Positions 32,846-42,730 of a stretch of DNA of 64,000 bases are shown here, one piece after another. Within the stretch, counting starts at the first letter, position 1, and every line of letters starts with the position of its first letter. Both the position numbers and the translations under genes were made by a program. The notes under the pieces were generated by a model. That model saw only the letters and a program-made list of their open reading frames with translations. It was not told where the DNA came from and made no database searches. Where the stretch lies: the NCBI GenBank assembly GCA_030817875.1, contig JAUSZU010000001.1:1488001-1552000 (forward strand). The letters run 5' to 3'. This DNA is from Flavobacterium sp. W4I14. GTDB lineage: Bacteria; Bacteroidota; Bacteroidia; Sphingobacteriales; Sphingobacteriaceae.

Positions 32846-35005
32846 CTAAAGCTTTATTTTTACTGATAGTTTGTAAATATCGTAGGCTACCTTCTGGATA
32901 AGGTCGAATTGCTCAGGAACCAAATCTTCACCTTTTTTTATGGCTAAGCCGTTATCATTTAGCCTGATTAATGGCACATTATCAATTGTACTGGTTCCTT
33001 GCTCCAGATTATTAATAGAAGTATCCAATAAATAATTGGTGTTATTGGCAATTGGTTTCAGGGTATCGAAACTCTCGAAGATAAATTGATGTTCCTTATT
33101 ATAGAGCGAAAGTGTTGCAACATAAGAAGACAATAAATGGCTGAGCGCTGTAAACTGATGTACTTCTTTAATAAACAACTGTTTGCTTTTTGGTTCAGAA
33201 AACATTCTTTGAAACAGGGAAGCCAAGTTTGCCGTACTTACATACACTTCTTTCCGTGCCAGTTTATATTCCGTTCTATTGTAATTTTTCTCAAAATACA
33301 GTTTAATCACCTGTCCATAATAAGCCTTATTAGCTTTTAAAACATCGAGCATGGCCTCTTTGAGTTTTTCATGCTCCCAGGTCGGGAATAAAGAATAACT
33401 GGCCAACAGCGCAATACCAGAGCCTATAAAAGTATCATAAATCCTTTCACGCGCCAACGCTATCGATCCCATACCCAGAAAATCGAATAGGATTAAGATA
33501 TATGGCGTCATAAAAAGTACACTCACTACGTAATTTTTCCTTTGGAAACTATAACAACCAATCATGCAGATTAATAGGATCACAAATAAAGTATTCCGAT
33601 CGTGGATATAAGTAATTACACCCATACCAATAAACGCCCCAGCCGTTGTGCCGATTAAACGCTGATAATTACGTTCTTTGGTTAAACTAAATCCTGGTTT
33701 CGAAATTACCAGGATGGTGAGGAGAATCCAGTAGCTATGAGAGAAATTGAGAATTTGAGCTACGATAAAACCCAAAAGCATCACTACTGTGACCCTTAAC
33801 GAATGCCTGAAAGTAGAAGAACTGTAGGTTAAATTCTCTGTAAACAGTTTGAAATCGAATTTTTGCCTGGTGATAAATTTCTCTGTATCTACCTCGGCCT
33901 GTCTAATATCTTTGCTATTTCTGATCTTAAAATAGCTAAAAATGGTTTTAACCCTTGACAGTATATTTTCGATGTTCACCTCAATATTTTTCAAGGCAAT
34001 AATACCTAATGTATTGTACTCTTGATTTTGATTGTTTTTTTCCAGGTCGTTAATTTTGATCTTTAACCGCTCGATCTCGATCAATAAACGTTTTGAAACA
34101 ACGGGTATTCCACCACTTTTTAAGGCAAAAGCAATATCATCAAGGGCATACGAAATCCGCTTAATAGCCATTTCATAATCTGATAATATGCCTGCTTTAT
34201 CAAACTGATCGTGCAGCTGCTGGTAATTATAATAGGTAGACATTACCTGCTCGAACAGATCGACCATATCTACAAATACCAATAACAAAAATCTGCCCTC
34301 AGGAGTAGAATCTCTTACAATTTCGCGGGTTCTAAAAAGTAATTCTCTTACAGCATCCTGTTTTTCATGAACAGAAACCTGAAGCTGCAACAGATCTGAA
34401 TAGGTTTTATCGTAATTGTTATTTTGATGGTAAAACTTGGCTTTTTCGCGTAGAAACTCTGCAACTTCCAGGATAGAATCGCTTAACGATTGCTGCACCA
34501 AACGAAAAGGGCGTAAGCGGTATACAAAATAACTTAAACCTGTGTACCAAAGGCTACCTACCAGGATCAGAAGCGCATGTAACAATACTTCTTGCCATGG
34601 GCGTACATCATCAATGCTTAATACCATAATCAGTAAAACCGCAGTACCAACCGATGCAGCTCTAATACCATAGATGTAAAACATCGAAAATACAAAACTG
34701 GATACAGCCAATAAAAAGCCGATAAAATAATGGTTTTTATTGGTTAGGCCTGTTATGATAGAGAAGGTAAAGATGAGCGCAGTGGTAATCAGCATTGCGT
34801 TTCTTCGGTGTACCATTGGCCCCGGACTATCTACCACACTTACACATAAAGCGCCTAATGATAACGTCATGCCGTACTTTAACATGCCAAACTGGGCAAG
34901 AATTAAAGAGGGGAGCAGTACACCTATGGTGATGCGGAGACCGTCGGCAAAATACGTACTCAATAAAAAGTCTTGTATATTTCTAATAGGTTGCCTAATC
35001 TGCAT
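32846..35005 (-). CDS. FUSC/YccS-type inner-membrane protein
   Basis: The 719-residue protein contains two hydrophobic blocks (about 20-155 and 400-535, roughly five to six helices each) separated by a long, largely helical soluble region and followed by a soluble C-terminal domain. This is the layout of FUSC/YccS/YhfK proteins, related to the aromatic acid exporter AaeB. The SLFPTWEHEKL segment after the second block is typical. Substrate is unknown. It is a single gene; the 756-base region beyond its start holds a candidate RNA on the other strand. Confidence 0.85.
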   Translation of the reverse strand: MQIRQPIRNIQDFLLSTYFADGLRITIGVLLPSLILAQFGMLKYGMTLSLGALCVSVVDSPGPMVHRRNAMLITTALIFTFSIITGLTNKNHYFIGFLLAVSSFVFSMFYIYGIRAASVGTAVLLIMVLSIDDVRPWQEVLLHALLILVGSLWYTGLSYFVYRLRPFRLVQQSLSDSILEVAEFLREKAKFYHQNNNYDKTYSDLLQLQVSVHEKQDAVRELLFRTREIVRDSTPEGRFLLLVFVDMVDLFEQVMSTYYNYQQLHDQFDKAGILSDYEMAIKRISYALDDIAFALKSGGIPVVSKRLLIEIERLKIKINDLEKNNQNQEYNTLGIIALKNIEVNIENILSRVKTIFSYFKIRNSKDIRQAEVDTEKFITRQKFDFKLFTENLTYSSSTFRHSLRVTVVMLLGFIVAQILNFSHSYWILLTILVISKPGFSLTKERNYQRLIGTTAGAFIGMGVITYIHDRNTLFVILLICMIGCYSFQRKNYVVSVLFMTPYILILFDFLGMGSIALARERIYDTFIGSGIALLASYSLFPTWEHEKLKEAMLDVLKANKAYYGQVIKLYFEKNYNRTEYKLARKEVYVSTANLASLFQRMFSEPKSKQLFIKEVHQFTALSHLLSSYVATLSLYNKEHQFIFESFDTLKPIANNTNYLLDTSINNLEQGTSTIDNVPLIRLNDNGLAIKKGEDLVPEQFDLIQKVAYDIYKLSVKIKL

Positions 35006-35236
35006 GATACAAAAATAACATAATAGCGAAGTTTTTTGTTGCGATTAAAATTAAGTTTTTTGCTTTTTCTTAACTTTTAAGCAGAAAATGGATAATGGTT
35101 TGATTAACAAAATATTATGAATTGTTTATAAGCGTTATTTTAGAAATGTTAATAACCTAAGAGTAAGCCTACAGTAGTGCTCAAAAACGGTATTTTTGAA
35201 ATATTAAGTTGTTGATAACCAGTAATTTTAAGTGGA
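35006..35236. other. AT-rich intergenic sequence
   Basis: About 230 bases of AT-rich sequence between the FUSC gene start and the putative promoter of the candidate RNA. I see no coding frame or repeat. Confidence 0.5.
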
Positions 35237-35244
35237 TAACTTTG
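35237..35244 (+). promoter_or_regulatory. -7 element for the candidate noncoding RNA
   Basis: TAACTTTG is an exact TAnnTTTG match. TTGTTG (35209-35214) lies 22 bases upstream, slightly more than the usual 19 for a -33 element. Transcription would begin near 35250. Confidence 0.45.
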
Positions 35245-35249
35245 TTTAT

Positions 35250-35680
35250 AAAAATGTTCATTTTTCTCTTGACAAATGTGTGTTTTCATACTAAATTAGA
35301 TCATATCAAATACGAAGTACTTTGAATTCTGATAAAACAATCCAAAAGAGATAAAGAACCGAAAGGGGAATTGTTTCGGAGTGTTTACAGGGAAAACGAT
35401 TAATTTCAGAAAGGGTTAAACCGAGTAAGGATATATATAACCATCGAAAGATTGGATCATAAGAAAATCGCACAGGCCCAAACAGAGATTATTGAAAACT
35501 AGGAAGTTTACGGACGGAGGAGTTGGAAATAAATTTTCACGAATCGCAAAAGTTGCAAAACCTAACGATAACGGAAAAATCAAAGTAACAAGAATTAGAT
35601 GCTTTAAAATGCGACTACGGTTGTTTTTAAAGTTAAAACGGGGAACTGAATCGAAAGAAGAAGGACCCCGTTTTTATTTT
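35250..35680 (+). ncRNA. Candidate noncoding RNA of about 430 nt
   Basis: Between an exact -7 element and a strong GC-rich terminator (stem AAACGGGG/CCCCGTTT, ending in TTTTT at about 35675) there is no convincing protein frame. The best is a 67-codon TTG-started frame at 35492 that runs through the terminator stem. The sequence is purine-rich with many GAAA words and small hairpins, for example CCGAAA-GGGGAATTG-TTTCGG at 35359. I looked for the conserved cores of RNase P RNA and tmRNA and did not find them. An unknown structured RNA or a long leader are the options; the leader is less likely because the terminator precedes the phoH gene by about 85 bases. Confidence 0.45.
35636..35677 (+). 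terminator. Terminator of the candidate noncoding RNA
   Basis: AAACGGGG and CCCCGTTTTT form an 8-base GC-rich stem around a purine-rich loop of about 24 bases, followed by a T run. It ends the intergenic transcript before phoH. Confidence 0.7.
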
Positions 35681-35762
35681 GTCCTAAAATTTTGATCTTT
35701 TCGATTAAAAAAAGAATAGCGAATCCTTCCGCATATTATCCCTAAAATATTAAATTTACCAA

Positions 35763-37115
35763 ATGGCCAAAAAAGGTAAATCAATCTCCAATCCATCAAA
35801 AAAGATATTCGTTTTAGATACCTCGGTTATTTTATACGATCATGATGCGATAAATAACTTCCATGAGCACGATGTAGCCATTCCGATTCAGGTTTTAGAA
35901 GAGCTCGATAATTTTAAAAGCGGTAACGATACGCGGAATTTTGAGGCCAGAAGTTTTATCCGCCTCATTGATGAAACTTCGAAACAAAAACTCATCAGCG
36001 ATTGGATTTCGCTAAAAAGCCCTGATTCAGGGAAATTTAAGGTAGTTTTAAATGAAAAGCCTTTAACCATAAATGCAGAAGAAGTGTATGGAAAAGGCAA
36101 AACAGACCATAAGATTCTAAACGCAGCATTAAGTTTAAAAGAAGAATATCCCAATAAGAAGGTAGTACTCGTATCAAAAGACATCTGCTTGAGGTTAAAA
36201 GCAAAAGCCTTGGATTTAAATGCAGAAGATTACGAAACAGGTAAGATTAAAAACGTAGATGAGCTTTACGCCGGAAAGACCGAGCTAATAGATTTTCCGA
36301 TTGAGATTATCGAGGAAGTAAAAAAACAGCCATTTATTGATGCGAGTGAAGTAGAATTGCCACCTAAAAATGCCAATCACTTTTATATTTTAAAGAATAA
36401 GAGAAAAACAGCAAATGTATTTTATAACAATAGTCTGAAAACAATTTCAGCAGTATCTACCGATCCGATATTTAAAATTAAACCTAAAAATATTGAACAG
36501 GCATTTGCTATCCACGCGCTTTTAGATCCTGAAATTAAGCTGGTGAGCATACAAGGGAATGCTGGAACAGGTAAAACACTATTGGCCTTGGCAAGCGCTT
36601 TAGAACAGCGTAAAAATTTTAGACAGATTTATGTAACGCGACCGATCGTTTCCTTGAGTAATAAAGACATCGGTTTCTTGCCAGGCGATGCAAAATCGAA
36701 AACCGATCCTTTTATGGCGCCAATCTGGGATAATCTGCGATTTATTAAAGAGCAGTTTATCGGCGATGATAAGATGTCGGAAAAGATTGATGAACTGATT
36801 GTAACCGAAAAAATAGCGATTGCGCCATTGGCTTTTATCCGCGGCAGAACCCTCACCAAGATTTTCTTTATTATTGATGAGGCACAGAATCTAACGCCGC
36901 ATGAGGTTAAAACGATAATTTCGAGGGCGGGCGAACATACTAAAATAGTTTTCACAGGCGATATTTACCAGATTGATACGCCATACCTAGATTCTGAAAG
37001 TAATGGCCTGTCTTATTTAATCGAAAACGCTAAAAACCACCCGTTGTATGCCCATATTACCTTACATAAAGGCGAGAGGAGTGAGTTGGCTAATTTAGCA
37101 AATGAGTTATTATAG
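35763..37115 (+). CDS. PIN domain-PhoH ATPase (YlaK type)
   Basis: The N-terminal PIN nuclease domain (about 15-150) has its acidic residues at D19 (FVLDTSVIL), E47 (VLEELDNF), D115 (KTDHKIL) and D140 (VSKDICL). The C-terminal PhoH-like ATPase has Walker A GNAGTGKT (265-272) and Walker B FFIIDEAQN. The two-domain protein of 450 residues is known as PhoH2 or YlaK and is thought to be an RNA helicase with RNase activity. It stands alone downstream of the candidate RNA. Confidence 0.92.
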   Translation: MAKKGKSISNPSKKIFVLDTSVILYDHDAINNFHEHDVAIPIQVLEELDNFKSGNDTRNFEARSFIRLIDETSKQKLISDWISLKSPDSGKFKVVLNEKPLTINAEEVYGKGKTDHKILNAALSLKEEYPNKKVVLVSKDICLRLKAKALDLNAEDYETGKIKNVDELYAGKTELIDFPIEIIEEVKKQPFIDASEVELPPKNANHFYILKNKRKTANVFYNNSLKTISAVSTDPIFKIKPKNIEQAFAIHALLDPEIKLVSIQGNAGTGKTLLALASALEQRKNFRQIYVTRPIVSLSNKDIGFLPGDAKSKTDPFMAPIWDNLRFIKEQFIGDDKMSEKIDELIVTEKIAIAPLAFIRGRTLTKIFFIIDEAQNLTPHEVKTIISRAGEHTKIVFTGDIYQIDTPYLDSESNGLSYLIENAKNHPLYAHITLHKGERSELANLANELL

Positions 37116-37167
37116 ATATTGAATGTTTCCCGCAGATTCGCAGCGAAGGGCTACAGCGTTACGTCAC

Positions 37168-37200
37168 CCTGATCCGATAGCTATCGGATTTATTTCAGGG
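37168..37200. repeat. Dispersed palindromic repeat, CCCTGATCCG type
   Basis: CCCTG-ATCCGATAGCTATCGGAT-TTATTTCAGGG: an 18-base perfect palindrome inside CCCTGA/TCAGGG outer arms. It is preceded by CGTCA and sits between convergent phoH and the MFS gene. A decayed copy is at 4186. Confidence 0.65.
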
Positions 37201-37270
37201 TCCTTCATCCAAACGGATAGATCTTTCTGTTGCGTGAACTTTAGTCAACGATGTCCGCGTTTAAGGTTTA

Positions 37271-38503
37271 CTAATGGTATTTCTTCAAGCTCCTCAAACA
37301 GATAAACAACCCAATCAATGTTAACACCGCGCTCAATATAAACGGTGCACCCGGAAAATAAACCGGAGCCTTGCCTTCGATAAAATAAGCAAATATATGT
37401 GTCATTACCCAAGGCGCAAATATGGCGGCTAAACTTTGTAATCCCGTTAAAACGCCCTGCATTTCGCCTTGTGCATTCGAGGGCACCTGATTTGAAATTA
37501 AGCCCTGCATGGCCGGTCCGCAGATTCCGGCTAAACCATAAGGAAGCATAAAGGCAAACATCATCCAGCCCTTGCTTGCAAAAGCAAAAGCTATGAAGCC
37601 TATGATGTATAAAATGAGACCAAAGTAAACCGCTTTCTTTTCTCCGATTTTTGGAAGGATCACCCTTATTAAACCACCTTGAACAAGGCCTACAACCAAA
37701 CCCACAAAACCTAACGAATAGCCTACCCATGCAGCATCCCATTTAAATTTCTCCATGGTATAAAATGTCCAATTAGATTGAACAGCGTGACTGGCAAAAT
37801 ATAATAAGAATAAGGTAGCCATTAAACCCAATAATGCGGGGTATTTGCCAATGCTTAACAATGAACCGATTGGATTTGCCCTTTTCCAGTCAAAAGGCCT
37901 GCGTTTTTCAACAGGTAAAGATTCTGGCAGTATAAAATAACCGTAAAGCCAGTTAATTAAAGATAAACCTGCAGCAATCATAAAAGGAACCCGGGTACCA
38001 AAATGGCTGAAAACCCCACCTAAAACCGGACCTAAGATAAATCCAACGCCAAATGCTGCACCAACCAGGCCAAAGTTTTGCGCTCTTTTTTCTGGAGGTG
38101 AAACATCAGCAATGTATGCCTGTGCGGTTGTAAAACTTGCACCTGTTATTCCTGCAATAATCCTTCCTACAAATAACCAAACAATAGAAGGGGCGAAGGC
38201 TAAAAAGATGTAATCGATACCTAAACCAAACAAAGAGCTTAATAATACCGGTCTTCGTCCGTACCGATCGCTCATTGCTCCGATAATTGGCGAAAATATA
38301 AATTGTACTGATGCATATGCAAGGGTGAGCCAGCCGCCATATTCTGCAGCTAAACCGAAGCCACCGCCAGTGAAATCCTGAATAAGTTTTGGTAAAACCG
38401 GAATGATCAACCCAAAACCCGTAAAATCGATCAGGAGGGTAACCATAATAAAACTCATTGCAGATTTCTTTCCGTTTGCCATTATATGTAATTTGAAAAG
38501 CAA
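37271..38503 (-). CDS. Tet-type major facilitator drug efflux protein
   Basis: The protein has twelve predicted membrane helices with the MFS hallmark SPIIGAMSDRYGRRPVLL between helices 2 and 3 (motif A), and FILGPVLGGVFSHFG in helix 5 (motif C of drug-H antiporters). It matches the class of TetA-like TCR family pumps common in Bacteroidota chromosomes. Substrate is not known and resistance should not be assumed. A start at MANGKKSAMSF (38482) is more usual than the upstream Met at 38503. Confidence 0.9.
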   Translation of the reverse strand: MLFKLHIMANGKKSAMSFIMVTLLIDFTGFGLIIPVLPKLIQDFTGGGFGLAAEYGGWLTLAYASVQFIFSPIIGAMSDRYGRRPVLLSSLFGLGIDYIFLAFAPSIVWLFVGRIIAGITGASFTTAQAYIADVSPPEKRAQNFGLVGAAFGVGFILGPVLGGVFSHFGTRVPFMIAAGLSLINWLYGYFILPESLPVEKRRPFDWKRANPIGSLLSIGKYPALLGLMATLFLLYFASHAVQSNWTFYTMEKFKWDAAWVGYSLGFVGLVVGLVQGGLIRVILPKIGEKKAVYFGLILYIIGFIAFAFASKGWMMFAFMLPYGLAGICGPAMQGLISNQVPSNAQGEMQGVLTGLQSLAAIFAPWVMTHIFAYFIEGKAPVYFPGAPFILSAVLTLIGLFICLRSLKKYH

Positions 38504-38557
38504 AAGTATCAGAATTAGTTAAGATTGTAAATTTTAGTTCTCTACAAACTCAATTGC

Positions 38558-38590
38558 AAACCTCGTAGAGTTTTGAACCCTGCGAGGTTT
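38558..38590. repeat. Hairpin AAACCTCG...CGAGGTTT
   Basis: Eight-base perfect arms around a 17-base loop that itself reads GTAGAGTTTTGAACCCTG. Palindromes with AAACCTCG arms are a typical dispersed Bacteroidota repeat. Confidence 0.5.
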
Positions 38591-38607
38591 AGACCAAATA
38601 TGAAATA

Positions 38608-38641
38608 CTTTCCGCTGTTATAAACCTGATATAGCGGAAAG
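38608..38641. repeat. Hairpin CTTTCCGCT...AGCGGAAAG
   Basis: Nine-base perfect arms around a 16-base loop in which TTATA and TATA can partly pair. It is followed directly by a repeat fragment ending GCGATAGCAGGACTGC. Confidence 0.5.
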
Positions 38642-38924
38642 CCTGCAATGAGGCACGAGTGAGGACTTGCAGCGATAGCAGGACTGCAGACCGCCACTGA
38701 AATAGAACCTCACATTTACAAAAAGACTTACAGCCCATTTTTTGTGAATGCTGTAAAACTCGTTAACTGGCCCTCAATAAATTAAAATCCCATCGGGAAT
38801 AAAAAACCTATAACAAAGGTCAAAACTTTTCCACAATGCCTTAATTCGGCTAAATTTTGTTAAATTCGCAAGGTTATAGTAATACCCTTTTTAATATCGT
38901 TTTAAGTAGCGAGAATAATAATTT

Positions 38925-41516
38925 ATGGCAGAAGATTTAGAAAATCAGCAGAACGACAAAATCATTCAAATTAATATAGAGGAGCAGATGAAATCGGCCT
39001 ACATTGATTACTCAATGTCGGTAATCGTATCGAGGGCTTTGCCTGATGTACGTGATGGATTGAAACCGGTACACCGCCGTGTTTTATATGGTATGCTCGA
39101 TCTTGGTGTAACCAGTAATAAACCACATAAAAAATCTGCCCGTATTGTAGGGGAGGTTTTAGGTAAGTATCACCCACATGGTGATGCATCTGTATATTTC
39201 ACCATGGTTCGTATGGCTCAGGATTGGAGCTTACGTTATCCAATGGTTGATGGACAAGGAAACTTTGGTCACATTGATGGTGACTCTCCGGCTGCAATGC
39301 GTTATACTGAGGCACGTTTTTCGAAAATAGCTGAAGAAATGCTTGCCGATATCAATAAAGATACTGTAGATTTTCAGTTAAACTTTGATGATACCTTACA
39401 GGAACCAACTGTTTTACCTGCAAAAATCCCTAACTTATTGGTTAACGGATCTTCTGGTATTGCGGTAGGTATGGCCACCAATATGGCACCTCACAACTTA
39501 ACCGAGGTAATTGATGGTGTGGTAAGCTATATCGACAATAGAGATATTACGATCGAGGAATTGATGAAGTTTGTAAAAGCTCCGGATTTCCCTACCGGTG
39601 GTATTATTTATGGTTATACGGGTGTAAAAGAAGCTTTTGAAACAGGTCGTGGTCGTATTGTAATGCGTGCAAAAGCCGAGATAGAGAGTATTAAAGACCG
39701 CGAGGTAATTATTGTAACCGAAATCCCGTACCAGGTTAACAAAGCACAGATGATTGAGCGTACTGCTGAATTGGTTGGCGAGAAAAAACTTGAAGGTATT
39801 TCCAACATTAAAGACGAATCTAACAAAGATGGTATCCGCATCGTTTACGAAATTAAACGTGATGCAAATGCTTCTATCGTTTTAAACAACTTATATAAGT
39901 ATACCGCACTACAAACTTCTTTCAGTGTAAATAACATTGCATTGGTAAAAGGCCGTCCGCAAATGTTAAATCTTAAGGATTTGATTGTGCATTTTGTGGA
40001 TCACCGCCATGATGTGATTGTTCGCCGTACCCGTTACGAATTGGCAGAAGCCGAAAAACGCGCACACATTTTAGAAGGTTATTTAATTGCTTTAGATCAT
40101 TTAGATGAAGTAATTAAATTAATCCGTGCTTCCGAAACCCCTGAAGATGCCCGTTTAGGCTTGATGGAAAAATTCGGACTGAGCGATATTCAGGCACGTG
40201 CAATTTTGGATATGACGCTTCGTCGTTTAACAGGACTAGAGCGTGATAAGATCAAAGAAGAGTATGCAGAGTTAATGAAAACCATCGAGCATTTAAAATC
40301 TATCTTAGCAGATGAAGGTTTGCGTATGCAGATCATCAAAGATGAGTTAGCAGAAATCCGTCAGAAATTTGGTGATGAACGTAGAACAACTATAGTTCAC
40401 TCTGCCGAAGATATGAGCATGGAAGATTTTATTGATGATGAAGAAGTGGTAATCACCATCTCTCACGAAGGTTATGTAAAACGTACTCCGGCAACCGAAT
40501 TTAGAGCGCAGGGTAGAGGCGGAAAAGGATCTAAAGGCAGTACCTCAAGAAATGAAGATTTTATTGAGCACATGCTAGTGGCTACCAACCATAACTATAT
40601 GCTGTTCTTTACCGAAGCTGGAAGATGTTTCTGGTTGAGGGTTTATGAAATTCCTGAAGGCTCAAGAACCAGTAAAGGAAGAGCGATCCAGAATATTATC
40701 AATATCCCGAAAGAGGAAAAAATTAAAGCCTACATTAAGGTTAAAAACCTGAAAGATCAGGAATACCTAGAGAACAATTTCATTATTATGTGTACTAAAA
40801 AAGGTACCATTAAGAAAACTTCTCTTGAAGCCTATTCACGTCCACGTGTAAATGGTATCAATGCCATCAACATTAACGATGGTGATGTATTACTTGAAGC
40901 TTGTTTAACTAACGGACAAAGCGAAATTGTGATGGCATTGCGTTCTGGTAGAGCAATCCGTTTCAACGAAAGTACAGTTCGTCCGATGGGTAGAACAGCT
41001 ACCGGCGTACGTGGTGTTAGGCTTGCGCACGATCAGGATGAAGTTGTTGGCATGATTGCTGTAAACAATCCTGAAGTTACGGTGTTAGTAGTGTCAGAAA
41101 AAGGATACGGTAAACGTACAGATATTGAAGATTACCGTGTAACTAACCGTGGTGGTAAAGGGGTAAAAACAATTAATGTTACTGAAAAAACGGGACAATT
41201 AGTTTCTATAAAAGACGTTACAGATAGCGAAGATTTGATGATCATTAACCGTTCAGGTATTGTAATCAGAATTCCGGTATCAGCATTAAGGGTAATGGGC
41301 CGTGCCACACAAGGGGTTCGTTTGATCTCATTAAAAGGTGATGACGAAATTGCGTCGGTTACTAAAATTGATCACGAAGAAGATGAAGAAGAAACAGTAG
41401 ATTTAGCAGATGTTGTAGTTACAGATGGTGAAGAAGTAGAAGCGGATACTACTCCCGAGGCAGATGATACTGAAGAAGAAGGCGAATCGGATAACGAAAC
41501 GGAAGAAGAAAATTAA
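38925..41516 (+). CDS. gyrA: DNA gyrase subunit A
   Basis: The breakage-reunion domain carries the active-site tyrosine Y127 (AMRYTEAR), and the C-terminal half has the beta-pinwheel with the GyrA box in [12 protein letters not shown]. The 863 residues end in a long acidic tail. In the quinolone-determining region the sequence is [17 protein letters not shown]. Relative to E. coli, the Ser83 position is Ala and the Asp87 position is Phe, both positions where changes reduce quinolone binding. Whether this is a lineage norm or a selected change cannot be told from one sequence. Confidence 0.98.
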   Translation: MAEDLENQQNDKIIQINIEEQMKSAYIDYSMSVIVSRALPDVRDGLKPVHRRVLYGMLDLGVTSNKPHKKSARIVGEVLGKYHPHGDASVYFTMVRMAQDWSLRYPMVDGQGNFGHIDGDSPAAMRYTEARFSKIAEEMLADINKDTVDFQLNFDDTLQEPTVLPAKIPNLLVNGSSGIAVGMATNMAPHNLTEVIDGVVSYIDNRDITIEELMKFVKAPDFPTGGIIYGYTGVKEAFETGRGRIVMRAKAEIESIKDREVIIVTEIPYQVNKAQMIERTAELVGEKKLEGISNIKDESNKDGIRIVYEIKRDANASIVLNNLYKYTALQTSFSVNNIALVKGRPQMLNLKDLIVHFVDHRHDVIVRRTRYELAEAEKRAHILEGYLIALDHLDEVIKLIRASETPEDARLGLMEKFGLSDIQARAILDMTLRRLTGLERDKIKEEYAELMKTIEHLKSILADEGLRMQIIKDELAEIRQKFGDERRTTIVHSAEDMSMEDFIDDEEVVITISHEGYVKRTPATEFRAQGRGGKGSKGSTSRNEDFIEHMLVATNHNYMLFFTEAGRCFWLRVYEIPEGSRTSKGRAIQNIINIPKEEKIKAYIKVKNLKDQEYLENNFIIMCTKKGTIKKTSLEAYSRPRVNGINAININDGDVLLEACLTNGQSEIVMALRSGRAIRFNESTVRPMGRTATGVRGVRLAHDQDEVVGMIAVNNPEVTVLVVSEKGYGKRTDIEDYRVTNRGGKGVKTINVTEKTGQLVSIKDVTDSEDLMIINRSGIVIRIPVSALRVMGRATQGVRLISLKGDDEIASVTKIDHEEDEEETVDLADVVVTDGEEVEADTTPEADDTEEEGESDNETEEEN

Positions 41517-41542
41517 CTAAAAATAAGATTAGAATAAAAATT

Positions 41543-42631
41543 ATGAAAAGAGTATTTCTAAGTATAGTTCTAGCAGGTGCGGTAAGCTCTGCATTTGCTC
41601 AGAAAAGTGAAGTAACCGCGGCAAAAAACGACTGGGGTTTATTCCAGCTAACTTCTTCGAGTGCATCAACGCCGTTGGCGAAAAAGCTTGAAGCGTTGGC
41701 TAAAGGCTTGGCCCATACCGACAAAGCAATTGCTGATGAAAAATCTAAAGTAATGCCTGAAGCATGGTCGTACCGCGCTTTATTTGCTTCTTCTGCAGCT
41801 ATTCTGGATTCAACAAGCACGACAAATGCCGATGCAAACCTAAAAATTGCTCAGGATGCCGTTGTTGAAGCCAAGAAATTGGATACAAAAGGGAGTGAAA
41901 AAGATAATATTAATTTAGCTGAAACCAATATTAGCAATGCAGTTAGAAATGGTGGTGTAATCGCTTACAATAAAAAAGATTACAAAACTGCTTACTCAAA
42001 ATTCGTGGCGGCAACGGTAATCAATCCAAACGATACCGCTATGTATCTAAATGCAGGTATTGCAGCCAGACTTAGTGAGGATTATCCAAACATGATTAGC
42101 CAATTCAAAAAAGTAATCTCTTTAAATTCTCCACAGTCTAAAGATTTATATTCTGAGATTATCACAACCACATTGGCTAAACAAAAAGATACAACAGCTG
42201 CTTTGGCCATTATTAAAGAAGCTTCTGCTAAATTCCCTGAAAATACCGACTGGATTAAAACTGAGACCCAGATTTATATTGATAGGGGTGATGCTGCCAA
42301 ATCTGAGCAAATGTTGGTTGCCTTAGCTGCAAAAGAACCAAACAACCCTAACTATCAGGTTTTATTGGGCAACATTTATTTCAGTCAGGCTTTAAAATTA
42401 CAAGCTGATAGAAATAAAATCGATCCTAAAAAAGTGAAAGAATTTAACGAAGTAACAGGTAAAATGAATGCCTTGTTAGATAAATCTCTTCCTTTTTACA
42501 AAAAAGCACTTGAGGTTGATGCCAAAAATCAAGGCGCATTAGAAACCTTGAAAACGATCTATGCTTTTAGAAATGATACTAAGAATTACGAAGATATCAA
42601 GAAACGTTTAGACGCATTGCCTAAACAATAA
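41543..42631 (+). CDS. Periplasmic tetratricopeptide-repeat protein
   Basis: A signal peptide (about 1-19, ending SAFAQ) is followed by a helical N-terminal region with a WSYRALFA segment and then TPR-like repeats from about residue 125 (NAVRNGGVIAYNKKDYKTAYSKFVAA and similar units). Its 362 residues contain no enzymatic motif. It starts 27 bases after gyrA and is followed by a terminator. It is homologous to the next gene, sharing the AQKS motif after the signal peptide, the TWSxKxxL/AWSYRALFAS segment and the repeat layout, so the two are a tandem duplication. Confidence 0.82.
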   Translation: MKRVFLSIVLAGAVSSAFAQKSEVTAAKNDWGLFQLTSSSASTPLAKKLEALAKGLAHTDKAIADEKSKVMPEAWSYRALFASSAAILDSTSTTNADANLKIAQDAVVEAKKLDTKGSEKDNINLAETNISNAVRNGGVIAYNKKDYKTAYSKFVAATVINPNDTAMYLNAGIAARLSEDYPNMISQFKKVISLNSPQSKDLYSEIITTTLAKQKDTTAALAIIKEASAKFPENTDWIKTETQIYIDRGDAAKSEQMLVALAAKEPNNPNYQVLLGNIYFSQALKLQADRNKIDPKKVKEFNEVTGKMNALLDKSLPFYKKALEVDAKNQGALETLKTIYAFRNDTKNYEDIKKRLDALPKQ

Positions 42632-42646
42632 TTTATTGACCGATCC

Positions 42647-42683
42647 AAAAAAAGAGCTCCGAAATTTCGGAGCTCTTTTTTTT
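42647..42683 (+). terminator. Terminator between the two TPR genes
   Basis: GAGCTCCGAAATTTCGGAGCTC is a perfect 22-base palindrome flanked by seven A and eight T, 15 bases after the first TPR stop. It closes the gyrA-TPR transcript. Confidence 0.9.
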
Positions 42684-42730
42684 ATGTTTATTTTTATCGT
42701 TTATTACGGTTTTACCACATTATTTATATT

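Larger units (their letters stand above)
38504..38924. other. Intergenic region upstream of gyrA with hairpin repeats
   Basis: About 420 bases hold two hairpins (38558-38590 and 38608-38641) and a repeat fragment reading GCGATAGCAGGACTGCAG at 38672. The 120 bases before gyrA are AT-rich and presumably contain its promoter; CTAAATTTTG near 38854 is close to the -7 consensus but has one extra base in the spacer. Confidence 0.5.

Noticed and set aside
35250..35680. RNase P RNA or tmRNA as an identity for the candidate RNA
   Set aside because: The conserved RNase P core words (such as GAGGAAAGTCC) and the tmRNA tRNA-like ends are not present on either strand here.
35492..35695. A 67-codon plus-strand frame in the candidate RNA region
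   Set aside because: It would start with TTG and run through the terminator stem. Its basic composition has no domain, so it was taken as an open frame inside a noncoding transcript.
37271..38503. Tet-type MFS pump as an acquired tetracycline-resistance gene
   Set aside because: It lies among core genes with no mobile-element context, and chromosomal TCR-family pumps are widespread in this group; substrate unknown.
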